Source of the DNA: Calothrix sp. PCC 6303
Lineage (GTDB): Bacteria > Cyanobacteriota > Cyanobacteriia > Cyanobacteriales > Nostocaceae
Reading direction: 5' to 3'
NCBI RefSeq assembly: GCF_000317435.1
Contig: NC_019751.1
Location: 1,488,001 to 1,552,000 of the forward strand
DNA: 64,000 bases
Numbering within the stretch: position 1 is the first letter of the stretch; every line of letters begins with the position of its first letter. The notes under the pieces are model-generated. The model saw nothing but the letters and a program-made list of their open reading frames with translations, searched no databases and was not told the origin of the DNA. The position numbers and the translations under genes were made by a program. Below, piece after piece: positions 62,723 to 64,000 of this stretch.

Positions 62723-62760
62723 GTGAAAGCCCAAACCTGCGTCTATATTAGAGGTTATTT

Positions 62761-64000
62761 GTGGAAAATTGGCAAGCATTGGTTAGCATTATCACATTCA
62801 TCAGTGTGATTATCCTAATTATGACTGAATGGATTCACCTAACAATCGCGGCATTACTAGGTGCATTATTCTTGGTATTTACAAATGTCATGACTTTAGA
62901 TGATGCCATTGGTTATATTAGTAAGAGTCATGGAACTTTGGCTTTATTCTTTGGTGTGATGGTTTTGGTGAGATCCTTTACCCCAACTAAAGTATTTGAT
63001 TACCTCGCAACCCAAATGGTAATCTTAGCAAAGGGAGAAGGAAAACGTTTATTGCTGGGAATTGTGGCAATTACCACCCCTATTTGTGCAGTTTTACCAA
63101 ATGCAACCACAGTAATGTTGATAGCACCAATAATTCCCCCGATAGCGGAGGATATTGGGATAAATTTTGTTCCTTTGCTAATTTTATTAGTGTTCGTTGC
63201 TAACAGTGCAGGTTTATTAACACTAGTTGGAGATCCGGCAACATTTATTGTTGGAGATGCGATTAATATTAGCTTTATCGACTATCTCCAGCGTCTAAGT
63301 TTGGGTGGTGCGATCGCAATTATTACAGTAATTGTCACTTTACCATTTTTGTTTCGCAAAATATGGAATACAAAATTGGAAAACATGGAGGAATTACCCC
63401 ATCCCCAAATTAATCATCCCCGTGTTTTAGCTTTGGGTGCTGTGATAGTTGCACTAGTTTTATTGTTTTTCGTAATTGGGGAAGAACTACCAATTCCAAT
63501 TTCACCTGCGGCTGTAGCTTTATTAGGAGCAGCTTTAGCTTTATTATTAGCTCATCATAGCCGAATTGATACAGTTAATAATATTCTGAGTGATATTGAT
63601 TGGAGTACACTCATATTTTTTATGAGTATTTTTGTCCTGATTGGTGGATTGGAAAAAACTGGGGTAATTGGTGGTTTATCGGGGATTTTAGCGGTAATTT
63701 TAGGAAAAAATATTCTCTTGGGGAGTGTCTTTTTAGTCTTTTTTGTAGGAATTCTCTCCAGCGTTATTCCCAATATTCCTTTAGTTGTGGCAATGGTTCC
63801 TTTGCTGAAACAATATGTTGTGAATGTTAATTTAGCACCATCAGAAATACTCGAACCGACTTTTAGCGGACAATTTCCTCCAGAGGTTTTACCGTTATTT
63901 TATGCGATGATGTTTGGTGCAACCTTGGGGGGAAATGGAACTTTGGTGGGTGCGTCTTCAAATATTGTAGCAGCTGGAGTTTCGGAACAATATGGAAAAC
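62761..64000 (+). CDS. ArsB/NhaD-like (IT superfamily) ion transporter, 3' end missing
   Basis: The frame opens at GTG 62761 with AGAGG about eight bases upstream and runs to the window edge (413 codons). Ten or more hydrophobic helices are visible. Ion-transporter-superfamily motifs include VLPNATTVMLIAPIIPPIAE, LTLVGDPATFIVGDAINISF and GATLGGNGTLVGASSNIVAA. These recall ArsB/NhaD/P-protein permeases that move arsenite, sodium/proton or organic anions, and the substrate is not determined. It is co-directional with the ABC genes and probably in the riboswitch operon. Confidence 0.9.
   Translation, partial: MENWQALVSIITFISVIILIMTEWIHLTIAALLGALFLVFTNVMTLDDAIGYISKSHGTLALFFGVMVLVRSFTPTKVFDYLATQMVILAKGEGKRLLLGIVAITTPICAVLPNATTVMLIAPIIPPIAEDIGINFVPLLILLVFVANSAGLLTLVGDPATFIVGDAINISFIDYLQRLSLGGAIAIITVIVTLPFLFRKIWNTKLENMEELPHPQINHPRVLALGAVIVALVLLFFVIGEELPIPISPAAVALLGAALALLLAHHSRIDTVNNILSDIDWSTLIFFMSIFVLIGGLEKTGVIGGLSGILAVILGKNILLGSVFLVFFVGILSSVIPNIPLVVAMVPLLKQYVVNVNLAPSEILEPTFSGQFPPEVLPLFYAMMFGATLGGNGTLVGASSNIVAAGVSEQYGK

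Overview
This is a cyanobacterial chromosome segment. It carries photosystem I genes (psaD, and a 32-residue psaM), many copies of the HIP1 palindrome GCGATCGC, a cyanobacterial apocarotenoid oxygenase, the cyanobacterial DUF3038/DUF4335 gene pair, two TPR-CHAT proteins and a Ser/Thr kinase fused to WD40 repeats. Period-7 short tandem repeats, many small palindromic elements and large multidomain regulatory proteins suggest a filamentous, possibly heterocyst-forming, species (inference).

Layout. 1-7.1 kb: an edge-truncated His-rich lipoprotein, an orphan sensor protein lacking kinase catalytic parts, a DnaJ/pentapeptide protein, an IS200/IS605 tnpB relic, a small membrane protein, a PlsC-type acyltransferase and a YhiN-type flavoprotein. 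7.4-9.5 kb: psaD and trpE. 9.8-14.2 kb: a TPR-CHAT caspase-like protein followed by a small helical protein and a protein with two C-terminal membrane segments. An intact ISKra4-family element with terminal inverted repeats and a 9-bp target duplication follows. 16-21.7 kb: carotenoid oxygenase, M61 peptidase with PDZ domain, Crp-family regulator, DUF1499 protein and a small cyanobacterial protein. 21.8-27 kb: a kinase-WD40 protein divergent from three coiled-coil genes, two of which end in unusual His/Trp-rich repeats. 27-32.5 kb: Uma2 nuclease-like gene, WD40 relic, psaM, a D-ribulose-kinase-like gene and a Dam-type methylase/restriction enzyme pair. 32.8-43 kb is mainly metabolic: nadE, purL, purF, hisG, a YdeP-like molybdopterin oxidoreductase and an alpha/beta hydrolase. 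43.3-54.9 kb: a UPF0182 membrane protein, small secreted/membrane proteins, a second TPR-CHAT gene bracketed by related repeats, a secreted trypsin-like protease, an SRPBCC protein and a mechanosensitive-channel-like protein. 55.3-59 kb: the DUF3038/DUF4335 pair and rnc. 59.1-64 kb: a predicted c-di-AMP (ydaO/yuaA) riboswitch heads a possible operon with a NrtA/SsuA-type ABC importer and an ArsB/NhaD-like ion transporter cut by the window edge.

Most promising leads. (1) The c-di-AMP riboswitch with its transporter operon. (2) The TPR-CHAT / small protein / two-TM protein operon, which looks like a protease-effector module. (3) The coiled-coil genes with approximately 44-residue His/Trp repeats, next to the kinase-WD40 gene. 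(4) Palindromic repeats that have apparently entered coding sequence, especially in the second CHAT gene. All functions are inferred from sequence pattern and remembered family features; no searches were run.
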